Source of the DNA: an uncultured Sporosarcina sp.
Lineage (GTDB): Bacteria > Bacillota > Bacilli > Bacillales_A > Planococcaceae
Assembly: GCA_947644645.1 (NCBI GenBank)
Contig: CANSAF010000005.1
Coordinates: 1-64,000, forward strand
Reading direction: 5' to 3'
DNA length: 64,000 bases
Shown here: in pieces, positions 34,280-42,950 of the stretch
Numbering within the stretch: the first letter of the stretch is position 1
Layout of the letters: each line of letters starts with the position of its first letter
The notes under the pieces: model-generated
What the model was told of the DNA's origin: nothing
What the model saw: only the letters and a program-made list of their open reading frames with translations
The model's database searches: none
Made by a program: the position numbers and the translations under genes

Positions 34280-35443
34280 ATGAAAAATAAAAATACAGTA
34301 CTTGCGATACTGTTGATGAATTTATTTATTGCATTTTTAGGGATTGGACTGGTCATCCCTGTTTTACCAACGATTATGAATGAACTTGGGATTACAGGTT
34401 CCGTTGTTGGATATATGGTTGCGGCGTTTGCTGTGACACAATTGATTATTTCGCCGATTGCGGGACGGTGGGTAGACCGTTATGGACGAAAGAATATGAT
34501 CATTATTGGACTTTGTATTTTTGGTTTTTCTGAGTTTTTATTTGGATATGGAAAAACGGTTGAAGTTTTATTTGTGTCGAGAATGCTTGGGGGTGTCAGT
34601 GCGGCGTTTATTATGCCGGCAGTTACAGCGTTTATTGCGGATATTACGACAACTGCGACACGTGCAAAAGCACTTGGGTATATGTCTGCGGCAATTAATA
34701 CTGGATTCATTATCGGGCCAGGGCTTGGTGGATTTTTAGCAGAAATTGGGACGCGTGTGCCATTTTATACGGCGGGTGTGCTCGGGATTGTGGCGGCAAT
34801 TTTATCATTTTTACTGTTAAAAGAGCCAGAACGTCAAAAGAGCGACGCGGAGGAAATGACGGGCACTCAAGGTTTAAAACGTGTTTTCTTACCGATGTAT
34901 TTTATTGCGTTTTTACTGATTTTCGTGTCGACATTCGGGCTTTCGGCGTTTGAATCGTTATTTAGTTTATTCGTCGACCATAAATTTGCGTTTACGCCGA
35001 AAGACATTGCGATTGTCATTACGGGCGGTGCGATTGTTGGGGCAGTTGCGCAAGTTGGTTTATTTGACCGATTGGCAAAGTATTTTGGGGAAATTAAACT
35101 GATTCGCTATTGTTTGGCAGTATCTGCTGTCCTTGTTTTGGTCATGACAATGGTGAAATCTTATCCGATGATTTTACTGACAACATTTTTTGTCTTCGTT
35201 GGATTTGACTTAATGCGCCCAGCGATTACTTCGTATTTATCGAAAGTGGCTGGCAATGAGCAAGGATTTGTTGGGGGCATGAACTCAATGTTTACAAGTA
35301 TCGGAAATGTTTTTGGTCCAATTATTGGCGGAATTCTTTTCGATATTAACTTGAACTTCCCGTATTATTTCGCAACAATCGTTTTAGTCATTGGCGTTGT
35401 GATTACGCTTTTTTGGAAGAAACCGAAGGAAATGATGCATTAA
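34280..35443 (+). CDS. MFS multidrug exporter (DHA1 type)
   Basis: 387 aa with twelve predicted helices. Motif A (AGRWVDRYGRKNM) between helices 2 and 3 and the antiporter motif C (GFIIGPGLGG) in helix 5 mark a proton-coupled drug exporter of the Bmr/NorA/TetA kind. AGAGAGGGG is the ribosome site. Substrate not predictable. Confidence 0.88.
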   Translation: MKNKNTVLAILLMNLFIAFLGIGLVIPVLPTIMNELGITGSVVGYMVAAFAVTQLIISPIAGRWVDRYGRKNMIIIGLCIFGFSEFLFGYGKTVEVLFVSRMLGGVSAAFIMPAVTAFIADITTTATRAKALGYMSAAINTGFIIGPGLGGFLAEIGTRVPFYTAGVLGIVAAILSFLLLKEPERQKSDAEEMTGTQGLKRVFLPMYFIAFLLIFVSTFGLSAFESLFSLFVDHKFAFTPKDIAIVITGGAIVGAVAQVGLFDRLAKYFGEIKLIRYCLAVSAVLVLVMTMVKSYPMILLTTFFVFVGFDLMRPAITSYLSKVAGNEQGFVGGMNSMFTSIGNVFGPIIGGILFDINLNFPYYFATIVLVIGVVITLFWKKPKEMMH

Positions 35444-35458
35444 TATTAATAACGGGAA

Positions 35459-35499
35459 AGCCATTCAGAAGGTGATGATTTCCTTTTGAATGGTTTTTT
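35459..35499 (+). terminator. Terminator after the MFS gene
   Basis: GCCATTCAgAAGG pairs with CCTTtTGAATGG, followed by T6. Confidence 0.8.
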
Positions 35500-35556
35500 G
35501 ATATTTAAAAATGTCCACTCACAAAACCACCTGTGGATAAATATTTTTTAATCCAT

Positions 35557-35609
35557 AAAAAATCCACTGTTTGTCCGGTGGGACGTGTCCGGTCGCTTGG
35601 GTGGATTTT
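35557..35609. other. Structured non-coding block before the HTH gene
   Basis: Arms aaaatccac (35559-35567) and gtggatttt (35601-35609) enclose two direct copies of TGTCCGGT (35572-35579 and 35586-35593). The surrounding 35500-35800 has no convincing gene. Could be an operator region or RNA leader of the HTH gene downstream. Confidence 0.45.
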
Positions 35610-35812
35610 GCCTTAGTGTCTCTAGGGTTTCAAGCCGCAAAATGGAAGGTGAACCTTTCTTTTTTATTAAGCTAAAATCATTGTCTTTATCATACGTATT
35701 CGGGACCCATTTTGGGGAGAATTTCTTTTTTAAAATTCTTTTTCCAAAGTGTATCCCTTTTTCATTTTCAGCTCTATGTAAAGAGTAACTGAAGATGAAA
35801 GGGCTGATCGAT

Positions 35813-36523
35813 ATGTATTATTTGGAAAACTACCAAACATTTACGCATAAAAGTGAATTGAATGAGGCGATTGCTTTACATCTTGAAGCATATGGTCAAA
35901 TGTTAAATCAAACGGAGCGAATGATTTTAACATTTTTGAGTCGTTATGCGGTGAAATATCCGGGAGTTGCCCATTTGAAAAATACGACAATCGCCCAGGC
36001 TATGAAGAAATCAGAACGAACAGTGCGTCGTGCGTTGGCAAAATTAGAAAGTCTTCAAATCATTGAAAGACGTATATTTCACCGTGAAAAAACAGGTGGA
36101 TTTGGCGCAAATCTTTATATTTTTCTTCCGTATCAAGCAGTGAACAAATCTGTCGAAGAAACGGTTTCAAAGCAGATTCCAACAAATCCAATAGAGACGA
36201 GTGGATTTGAGGAAGAACCGGTCACTTTTTACACGAGATTTAGTGCCTTGATTTCTGGATATATTGGTCATGGCAATGAAAAATTAATTCGTGAATTGTA
36301 TGGCGTTCATAAAGCGAAATCGATTCCCCTCATGAAATTTAGTATTTACGAAGATCATGGGGAAGTTTTTGAAACGTTTGCGATTCAGGCAATTAACATT
36401 TTATTTCAAACGACTAAAAAACGTCAGATTAGAAATTTGGTCGGTTATTATGACGGAATTTTAGGCAATGTGATTTATGATAATTTACTAGCTGATGCGT
36501 TTTTTTATGAGGAAACGGAGTGA
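35813..36523 (+). CDS. Helix-turn-helix protein, unknown role
   Basis: 236 aa. Residues about 20-90 are a winged helix of the HTH_36 kind (TERMILTFLSRYAVKYPGVAHLKNTTIAQAM then SERTVRRALAKLESLQIIERR), as in plasmid-replication and phage proteins; the C half is alpha-helical with no known motif. ATG 35813 has AAAGGG upstream; ATG 35795 is possible. Probably a DNA-binding regulator. Confidence 0.65.
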   Translation: MYYLENYQTFTHKSELNEAIALHLEAYGQMLNQTERMILTFLSRYAVKYPGVAHLKNTTIAQAMKKSERTVRRALAKLESLQIIERRIFHREKTGGFGANLYIFLPYQAVNKSVEETVSKQIPTNPIETSGFEEEPVTFYTRFSALISGYIGHGNEKLIRELYGVHKAKSIPLMKFSIYEDHGEVFETFAIQAINILFQTTKKRQIRNLVGYYDGILGNVIYDNLLADAFFYEETE

Positions 36524-36600
36524 TGACTATGCTATGATTTAAGAGTGTTTAAGTTTTCGGAATAATTAATTTGTAACTACTAATAAAAGGAGAAATGAAT

Positions 36601-37218
36601 ATGCAATCCACAATCGAACAATTAAAAACAGTGCCAACAACAGCTATTTCGGATGTATTAAAAGGGATGAGAAATTTGGATCCGGCAATTAAGCCGTTGA
36701 AAGAAACGTATCATATTGTGGGGGAAGCATTTACGGTAAAATTACCAGTTGGAGATAATTTGTATTTATTGAAAGCCTTAAAAGAGGCTAAGCCAGGTGA
36801 TGTTTTAATAGTAGATGTGAAAGGAGATACGTACCGGGCGATAGCTGGGGATTTTGTAGTGGGTATGATGCAGACACTTGAACTTGGTGGACTTGTTGTT
36901 GACGGGGCGATTCGTGATGTGATCGATATTAAAAAGTTGGATTTTCCTGTATTTGTAAGAGGAACGACGGTATCAGCTGGCAGTAAAAATGGACCAGGAG
37001 AAACGAATGGTTCCATTTCTTGTGGTGGCGTTTCCGTACAGCCAGGCGATATTGTTGTTGGAGATGCGAATGGTGTTGTTGTCATTCCGAGGGATCAAGC
37101 GGCAACTGTTTTAGAAAAAGCACGAGAAAAAGAAGCAGCAGATGAAAAACGTGAGGAAAATTACGGTCAAAGTAAAGAAATGATTCATCAATATATTGAT
37201 GAAATGTTAAACAAGTAG
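36601..37218 (+). CDS. RraA-like protein (HMG/CHA aldolase family)
   Basis: 205-aa RraA fold: TTAISDVL opening, GDVLIVDVKGD, VVDGAIRDV (the R and D bind substrate/metal in the aldolases), VQPGDIVVGDANGVVVIP. Members are 4-hydroxy-4-methyl-2-oxoglutarate aldolases or oxaloacetate decarboxylases; the RNase-E-inhibitor role belongs to the enterobacterial branch. ATG 36601 has AAAGGAG eight bases before it. Confidence 0.85.
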   Translation: MQSTIEQLKTVPTTAISDVLKGMRNLDPAIKPLKETYHIVGEAFTVKLPVGDNLYLLKALKEAKPGDVLIVDVKGDTYRAIAGDFVVGMMQTLELGGLVVDGAIRDVIDIKKLDFPVFVRGTTVSAGSKNGPGETNGSISCGGVSVQPGDIVVGDANGVVVIPRDQAATVLEKAREKEAADEKREENYGQSKEMIHQYIDEMLNK

Positions 37219-37233
37219 TGATGATATCCATAC

Positions 37234-37280
37234 AAAAAAGCGTTTAGAAAGCAATGTTAGGCTTTCTAAACGCTTTTTTT
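37234..37280. terminator. Terminator after the RraA-like gene
   Basis: Perfect arms aaaaagcgtttagaaagc and gctttctaaacgcttttt with an eight-base loop; A-run and T-run on either side allow use from both directions, including for the leftward tetR gene. Confidence 0.9.
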
Positions 37281-37358
37281 GTATGCGGATGGACTGCGCA
37301 TCTGCGTATGATTGAATCATGGATGTTGTGCATTCAATCATGCGCGGATACATTTTGA

Positions 37359-37973
37359 TCAGCGTTGATTGGCCAATCCATCCCAGAAAAAGTCAATCGT
37401 TTGAGAAACTAGGTTGTCTAGTGATTCGAATGATTTTTCATTGTTTTTGCCAATGATGAGCATGGACATGAACATGAGTGAAGCCAAGTATGCGTTGGAT
37501 GGTGGAATTTCTCCTGAATCGATGGATTTTTGGATTCCTTGTTCTAACGCTTTATACATTTGATCTTCAGCGTCTTTTAATAATTTCTCGTGTTCTACTG
37601 AAAGAGAATGTCTTGCTTCTTTCATAAATAAGTTTACATCCATATCAGCAGTTGCCCGTAAATGCGCTTTCGCCAATGAAAATAACTGCTCTTTCAATGG
37701 TTTATCCATCGCAAAAGTTTTCTGAATGCCTCCTGTAATTCTTTCCATTAACTTAACAACGGCATCTGTGAAGAGGTCGTCTTTCGTTTTGTAATGGTAA
37801 TAAACAGTTGCTTTTGTAACATCCGCTCGTTTCGCGACATCATCCATTGAGATTAAAGGATAGCCTTTTTCTAAAAAAAGAAACGTTGCGATTTGTAAAA
37901 TTGTATCTTTTGTTGATAATTCATTATTGTCTTTTCGTGGACGTCCTAATTGTCGACCTAAATTTTGGTTCAT
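37359..37973 (-). CDS. TetR-family regulator next to the isd-like locus
   Basis: 204 aa; N-terminal GRPRKDN, then the helix-turn-helix (FLEKGYPLISMDDVAKRADVTKATVYYHYKTKDDLF). The C-domain is of the common efflux/stress TetR kind. Divergent from the NEAT-protein genes; palindromes lie in between (38203-38248) and a near-palindrome, AGTAAATATATATTACT, sits just upstream of its own start. I infer that it represses itself and the haem operon; its ligand could be haem or a lipophilic compound. Confidence 0.9.
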   Translation of the reverse strand: MNQNLGRQLGRPRKDNNELSTKDTILQIATFLFLEKGYPLISMDDVAKRADVTKATVYYHYKTKDDLFTDAVVKLMERITGGIQKTFAMDKPLKEQLFSLAKAHLRATADMDVNLFMKEARHSLSVEHEKLLKDAEDQMYKALEQGIQKSIDSGEIPPSNAYLASLMFMSMLIIGKNNEKSFESLDNLVSQTIDFFWDGLANQR

Positions 37974-37985
37974 ACTCTCACTCCA

Positions 37986-38002
37986 AGTAAATATATATTA
38001 CT
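37986..38002. promoter_or_regulatory. Near-palindrome upstream of tetR
   Basis: AGTAAATATATATTACT is symmetrical except at the middle and lies 13 bases before the tetR start, a place suited to autoregulation. It shares the AGTAA half with the site at 29050. Confidence 0.4.
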
Positions 38003-38194
38003 CTTTATTGTATCAATAAACCTGCTATACCGCAAAAATACAATGCTTTTCAAATTAAAACATTCACCTGTTAATCGAATAAAAACAAATGTTCACAAAT
38101 CAGTCAAAAAACTTATAAATGTAGATATAGCAATCTTTTCATAAGGATTTTCAACTTCAGAAAAAATTAATCATAAGATTTCTTAAAATTCTTC

Positions 38195-38254
38195 TTGATT
38201 AATTAACTAACTGGTATATATAATGTAATTGCTATACTGACTAGTATATATAAT
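38195..38254 (+). promoter_or_regulatory. Promoter with two operators for the isd-like operon
   Basis: TTGATT (38195-38200), 18 bases, TATAAT (38219-38224). The spacer is filled by TTAACTaactGGTATA (38203-38218), an imperfect form of the perfect palindrome TATACTgactAGTATA (38233-38248), which lies at about the transcription start and is followed by another TATAAT (38249-38254). A repressor bound to either would block RNA polymerase. No convincing Fur box was found. Confidence 0.7.
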
Positions 38255-38283
38255 TGTGATTCAATGAATTGGAGGTGCGGAAA

Positions 38284-38901
38284 GTGAAAAGAAGAATGAT
38301 GATGTTTATCGGAATTTTTATGTTTAGCTTATTTCATATGGTTTCAACGACTGATGTTGCGAGTGCCGCAACGTTTGAGAATGGAACATACAATATTCCT
38401 TTTGAATTGAAAGAAGCTGGAACGAATAATGCATCGATTGCAGATGGTTATTTTAGTAAACCAGCGAAGTTAGTCGTCAAAAATGGTGTGAATTATATTC
38501 AATTAACGACGACTGAAAGTGATTGGATTAAATCAATTAGTGGTCCGCTTGGAAGTGCAACGGTTATTAGCGAAAGTGGAAATACGCGCACGGTGCAGTT
38601 TGAAGTAGGCAATTTATCAAATGCGGTTAATTTAAAAATGCATGTTGTCGTTCCGAAAGAAATTGCGGGAATGGAATATGACAATCACCATTCAGTTCGC
38701 GCTGATTTCAATACGAGCGGCATTCCGACAGCTTCAGCAGGAAGTACTGAAACGAAAGAAGTAAGTGGAGAAAACGGTTCAGTTGAAAACCCAAAAACAG
38801 GAGACACTTCTTCAATTGGGTTATATATCGTTCTACTATTAGGGTCAATTGCAGTATTTGCATTAACGAGCAGGAAAATAGCTGTTTCAAAACTTAAATG
38901 A
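38284..38901 (+). CDS. NEAT-domain haem-binding wall protein (IsdC-like)
   Basis: 205 aa: signal peptide, one NEAT domain (about residues 30-150), linker, sortase-B type sorting motif NPKTG, hydrophobic segment and a Lys/Arg tail. The haem-loop motif reads Y-D-N-H-H-S-V-R where most haem-binding NEATs have Y-x-x-x-Y: the iron-ligand Tyr is kept and the partner Tyr is His. Like IsdC, it would pass haem through the wall to the lipoprotein IsdE. GTG 38284 follows GGAGGT by seven bases. Confidence 0.9.
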   Translation: MKRRMMMFIGIFMFSLFHMVSTTDVASAATFENGTYNIPFELKEAGTNNASIADGYFSKPAKLVVKNGVNYIQLTTTESDWIKSISGPLGSATVISESGNTRTVQFEVGNLSNAVNLKMHVVVPKEIAGMEYDNHHSVRADFNTSGIPTASAGSTETKEVSGENGSVENPKTGDTSSIGLYIVLLLGSIAVFALTSRKIAVSKLK

Positions 38902-38949
38902 GAATCACGTCCAGTAAAAAATTAACTGCGTGTAGAGGGGATATCCAAG

Positions 38950-40920
38950 ATGAAAAAACTAGCAACGATATTTTCTATAATGGTTCTTGCATTTAGTTTA
39001 TTTGGCCAGCAATTTACTTATGCGGCTGCGAATAACTATGATAATTTAGCCTATGGTACATACGACATTACCGCAAAGGCATTAAATGCAGACTCAAATG
39101 AAGCATCAGGTGCAGCAGGATTTATTGAAGAAGATGCACAATTAAAAATCAGTGAAAGCGGCATTTATTTTACAGTAACTGTACCGCATAATGACATGGC
39201 TGAAATTACAGGCATGCAAATTGAAGGAGCGCAGCCGACTAAAAATGGTGAACAATGGACGTATAAAATCGCTTCAGTAAAGCAGACTTTACAAGCAAAA
39301 GTTCAATATGAAGTGCCAGCTTTAAATATGAAGCATGATGTACCATTTAAATTTGCGTTAGAAGGATTGGATAAAATCCCGGAGAAGCAAGAGCCTGAAG
39401 TGGAAAAACCAGAAGTGAAGCCAGAACCTGAAAAACCGGAAGTTGAAGAAGATAAAAAGCCAGAGGAAGAAGAGAAAGCTCCAACACTGAAAAAAGGTTA
39501 TTACACAGTAGGTGCAGCTTATTTACATGCATCTAAAGATGAAGCATCTTCAATGGGACGTTATTTATCGAATCCAGTATTTGTCAATGTGAAAGACAAT
39601 CAAGTTGAATTAACAATTACGGTAAACGACCATAAAACGGTAACGAAATTACAAGTTGACGGGAAAAATGCGAAGTCAACAAAAGTAGATGGCAACACAA
39701 GATATGAAACATTTACAATTGCAAACTTAGAAAAACCGGTAAGTGCTTATGTAGAATACGAAGCACCATACGGCGGATCTGTTCATAAAGGCAATGCACA
39801 ATTCCGCGTTCAATTTGACACAAAAAGTGCAAAACAATCAAGTGCAAGTGCACAACCAGGTTATGGTATTGACGCAGAACAAGAAAAATTAGCAGATGGT
39901 TTATATGCAATTGACGCAGCTTTTATCAATGCAAAAAACGGTGAAAACTCTGCAATGGCACGTTACTTAGGGGAACAAGCATATGTTTCAGTAAAAGATG
40001 GCAAAGCAACAATCTATTTCTTAATCAATGATAACGGTACTGTTACGAAACTAACCGTCAATGATCAAGAAAGCATTGAGCAAATCAAAAATGGCAAACA
40101 GACATTAGCCGCGTTTACGGTGAATCCATTGACGATGGACTTGAAAGGATATGCTGAATATGAAGCACCTTTCAATGGATCAACGCATTATGGCAATGCA
40201 GGGTTTGATATTGCTTTAAATGAGTCAACAATTCAAGCAGTCAAACAACTGCCATTTGAAAACGAAAAATCTAAAGAAGATGACAAAGAAGAAGCAAAAC
40301 CGAAACCAGAAACGCCAAAACCAGAAGTACAAGAACCAACTGTGAAAGGCTATACAATCGACTATATCATTAAACATGCAACGAAAGACGAAGCTTCAGC
40401 AGCAGATAAGTTCTTTGAAAAACCTGGTATTCTTCTGAAAAAAGACGGTAAAAATTATTTACAAATTAAAGTGAATAATTGGAGCATGATTGGTTCATTG
40501 AAAGTAAATGGACAGTCGGCAACAGTCATTCAAGAAGATAAAAAAGCAGACACGGCAACTGTTCAGTTCCAAGTATCTGAAGATTTAAGTAAAGTTGTCC
40601 AGTTAAGCATGAAAGTAACGGTTCCGGGACTTTATGAAACAACACATGAAGCACGTCTTGTGATGGATGCGAAATCTGTTGTAGAAGATCAAAGCGGAAA
40701 CGATTATGTCGTGCAAGCACCATCAGTTGGCAATAATGATGAAACGCTTAAGAAACCGGAATTTGGAAGCAACGGAACAGAAACTGGTAAGCAAAATGTA
40801 GCGGGCGCACAGAAAAACCCACAAACAGGGGATAAGAGTAATCTTGTTTTATACAGTGTTTTACTTCTTGCATCGTTAACATTATTAGTCATTCAATATA
40901 GAAAACGTCAATTAAATTAA
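38950..40920 (+). CDS. Four-NEAT-repeat cell-wall haemophore
   Basis: 656 aa: signal peptide (to about 26), NEAT-like repeats at about 31-140, 181-290, 314-424 and 466-574 joined by Pro/Glu/Lys-rich linkers, then NPQTG (623-627), a hydrophobic segment and RKRQ tail for sortase B anchoring. Only repeat 4 keeps the haem-ligand Tyr position (LYETTH, Y-x-x-x-H); repeats 2 and 3 have His there (HKGNA, HYGNA) and repeat 1 neither. The others may bind haemoprotein or structure the stalk. Second gene of the isd-like operon. Confidence 0.88.
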   Translation: MKKLATIFSIMVLAFSLFGQQFTYAAANNYDNLAYGTYDITAKALNADSNEASGAAGFIEEDAQLKISESGIYFTVTVPHNDMAEITGMQIEGAQPTKNGEQWTYKIASVKQTLQAKVQYEVPALNMKHDVPFKFALEGLDKIPEKQEPEVEKPEVKPEPEKPEVEEDKKPEEEEKAPTLKKGYYTVGAAYLHASKDEASSMGRYLSNPVFVNVKDNQVELTITVNDHKTVTKLQVDGKNAKSTKVDGNTRYETFTIANLEKPVSAYVEYEAPYGGSVHKGNAQFRVQFDTKSAKQSSASAQPGYGIDAEQEKLADGLYAIDAAFINAKNGENSAMARYLGEQAYVSVKDGKATIYFLINDNGTVTKLTVNDQESIEQIKNGKQTLAAFTVNPLTMDLKGYAEYEAPFNGSTHYGNAGFDIALNESTIQAVKQLPFENEKSKEDDKEEAKPKPETPKPEVQEPTVKGYTIDYIIKHATKDEASAADKFFEKPGILLKKDGKNYLQIKVNNWSMIGSLKVNGQSATVIQEDKKADTATVQFQVSEDLSKVVQLSMKVTVPGLYETTHEARLVMDAKSVVEDQSGNDYVVQAPSVGNNDETLKKPEFGSNGTETGKQNVAGAQKNPQTGDKSNLVLYSVLLLASLTLLVIQYRKRQLN

Positions 40921-40931
40921 CGGCGACCATC

Positions 40932-40966
40932 ATTCAATCAGTGGGATATTATCCTGCTGATTGAAT
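40932..40966 (+). other. Intercistronic hairpin
   Basis: Perfect ten-base arms ATTCAATCAG and CTGATTGAAT with further inner pairing, no T run. It lies between the wall-protein gene and isdE and may separate mRNA levels by processing or protect the upstream message. Confidence 0.55.
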
Positions 40967-41009
40967 TTGGACGTTTATTGAACAATTTCACAAAAAAGGT
41001 GTGTAATGG

Positions 41010-41936
41010 ATGAAAAAGAAGCAATGGTTATTATTTTTTGGCGTGATAACACTCCTATTGCTAATGGTCGGATGTGGTGGATCGAAGAACACGGACGATG
41101 AAGTAGAGCAAGAAGTAGCGGGAAATGAAGAAGCGGAAAAAGTAGATGATGCGAATGCAGATGAGCGGATTATCGCCGCAACCTTTGCGATTACAGAGTT
41201 TATGGATGTATTAGACATCGATCTTGTCGGCGTGCCGAGCAGTTATAAAGATTTACCAAAACGTTATGAAGGCGTCACTGAAATCGGAAATCCGATGTGG
41301 CCAGATATGGAAATTATGATGTCTTTAAAGCCGACCAACGTTTTAACTGTAACAACATTACAAAGCGATTTAGAAGAAGATTTTGATAAAATTAATACAC
41401 CCGCGACATTTTTAGATTTAACAACTGTCTCAAGTATGCTTGGTGAAATTAAAAAAATCGGTGCACAGTATCATCGCACAGAAGAAGCGGAAAAGTTTGT
41501 CGCAGATTATGAAGCGAAAATGGCTGAAATTGAAGCGAAAGTTGACGCCAATGAACAACCAAAAGTGCTTATTTTAATGGGGATTCCAGGAAGTTATATT
41601 GTTGGTACAGAACATTCTTATATCGGTGATTTAGTAAAAAGAGCTGGTGGCGTCAATGCAGTAACGGATCGTGATGAAGAATTTATTTCCGCGAATACAG
41701 AGTATTTACAGCAATTAGCACCGGATATTATTTTACGCGCAGCACATGGTGCACCGCAAGAAGTGATTAAAATGTTCGATAAAGAATTTGCAGAAAATGA
41801 TATTTGGAAACATTTTAAAGCGGTAAAAGAGGATCGCGTCTATGATTTAGAAGAAACCCGTTTTGGCACGACAGCAAATTTAGCCGCATTAGAAGCGTTA
41901 GAAGAATTAATCGAAATCATCCATGTTGAATCTTAA
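41010..41936 (+). CDS. isdE: Haem ABC transporter binding lipoprotein IsdE
   Basis: 308-aa lipoprotein (lipobox VGCGG) that takes haem from IsdC-like wall proteins. Strongly IsdE-like: ERIIAATFAITEFMD, DLVGVPSSYKDLPKRY, IGNPMWPDMEIMMSLKP (the Met is a haem ligand candidate), VLTVTTL and, late, the conserved R-F-G-T (His/other second ligand not certain by eye). ATG 41010 follows AAAAAGGTGTG. Confidence 0.92.
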   Translation: MKKKQWLLFFGVITLLLLMVGCGGSKNTDDEVEQEVAGNEEAEKVDDANADERIIAATFAITEFMDVLDIDLVGVPSSYKDLPKRYEGVTEIGNPMWPDMEIMMSLKPTNVLTVTTLQSDLEEDFDKINTPATFLDLTTVSSMLGEIKKIGAQYHRTEEAEKFVADYEAKMAEIEAKVDANEQPKVLILMGIPGSYIVGTEHSYIGDLVKRAGGVNAVTDRDEEFISANTEYLQQLAPDIILRAAHGAPQEVIKMFDKEFAENDIWKHFKAVKEDRVYDLEETRFGTTANLAALEALEELIEIIHVES

Positions 41937-41969
41937 AAAACAGCTTATTGTAGTAAAGAGGTACAATTT

Positions 41970-42950
41970 ATGTTGAAAAAAACCATTAGTTTTATTGCGA
42001 TTTGTATTGCCTTACCTTTCATGATTTTATATGCAGCAACGACAGGAAGTATTGAAATGTCGATGTTGGAACTTGTAAAAGGATTATTTTTTGAATCAAA
42101 TGATCAAGTGGCAGTCATTAAAGACTTGCGTTTTCCGCGGATTCTCGTGGCATTATTAGCAGGTGCTACACTCGCAGTTTCAGGTGTATTATTACAAGCG
42201 GTGATGAAAAATCCTTTGGCGGAACCTGGCATTATCGGCGTTTCAGCTGGTGCGGGATTTTTTACAATGGTGATGTTGTCGCTATTTCCAACCTTGTTTT
42301 TTTACTCACCATTCTTTGCGATTTTAGGCGGTACTTTGTCTTTTTTACTTGTTTATTTATTTTCATGGCGTTCTGGATTAAATCCGCTGCGCATGATTTT
42401 AATAGGTGTTGCGATGAATGCATTATTTACGGGATTAGGGCAAGTTTTATCATCGAGTGGCAATGCTTTATTGTCTTCGATTTCGATTCAAACATCCACT
42501 TTATCGATGAAAACTTGGGATGATGTAGAAACTTTAGCAATATATGGTGGAATTGGTCTTGTTCTCGCAATGTTATTTTACACATATTGTAATCATTTAG
42601 GGATGCAAGATAAGACACTCAGAAGTTTAGGTTTCAATGTGAACCGGGCACGTCTTGTCATTTCGCTTATTGCTGTCTTGTTGGCATCTGTAACGACAGC
42701 GATTGCGGGCATGTTTACATTTGTTGGTTTACTCATTCCGCATATTGGTCGTGCATTGGTTGGAACAGATCATAAATATTTAATTCCATTTTCTGCATTA
42801 TTAGGTGCATTTTTAATTTTACTAGCAGATACAATTGGTAGAACCATTCTCGCACCGATTGAAATTCCAGCTTCTATTATCGTGGTGATTATCGGAGGCC
42901 CCTTCCTTATTTTTGTGTTAAGGAGAAGTGAACGCATTTATGGAAATTAA
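41970..42950 (+). CDS. isdF: Haem ABC transporter permease IsdF
   Basis: 326-aa FecCD-family permease with LRFPRILVALLAGATLAVSG, NPLAEPGIIGVSAGAG, GLLIPHIGRALVG and DTIGRTI. Located between isdE and the ATPase gene, which it overlaps by 11 bases. Together with IsdE it forms the membrane step of haem import. Confidence 0.92.
   Translation: MLKKTISFIAICIALPFMILYAATTGSIEMSMLELVKGLFFESNDQVAVIKDLRFPRILVALLAGATLAVSGVLLQAVMKNPLAEPGIIGVSAGAGFFTMVMLSLFPTLFFYSPFFAILGGTLSFLLVYLFSWRSGLNPLRMILIGVAMNALFTGLGQVLSSSGNALLSSISIQTSTLSMKTWDDVETLAIYGGIGLVLAMLFYTYCNHLGMQDKTLRSLGFNVNRARLVISLIAVLLASVTTAIAGMFTFVGLLIPHIGRALVGTDHKYLIPFSALLGAFLILLADTIGRTILAPIEIPASIIVVIIGGPFLIFVLRRSERIYGN

Noticed and set aside
35585-35788. 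67-codon open frame before the HTH gene
   Set aside because: No ribosome site, Phe/Ser-rich low-information product, and it lies over the repeat-bearing leader.
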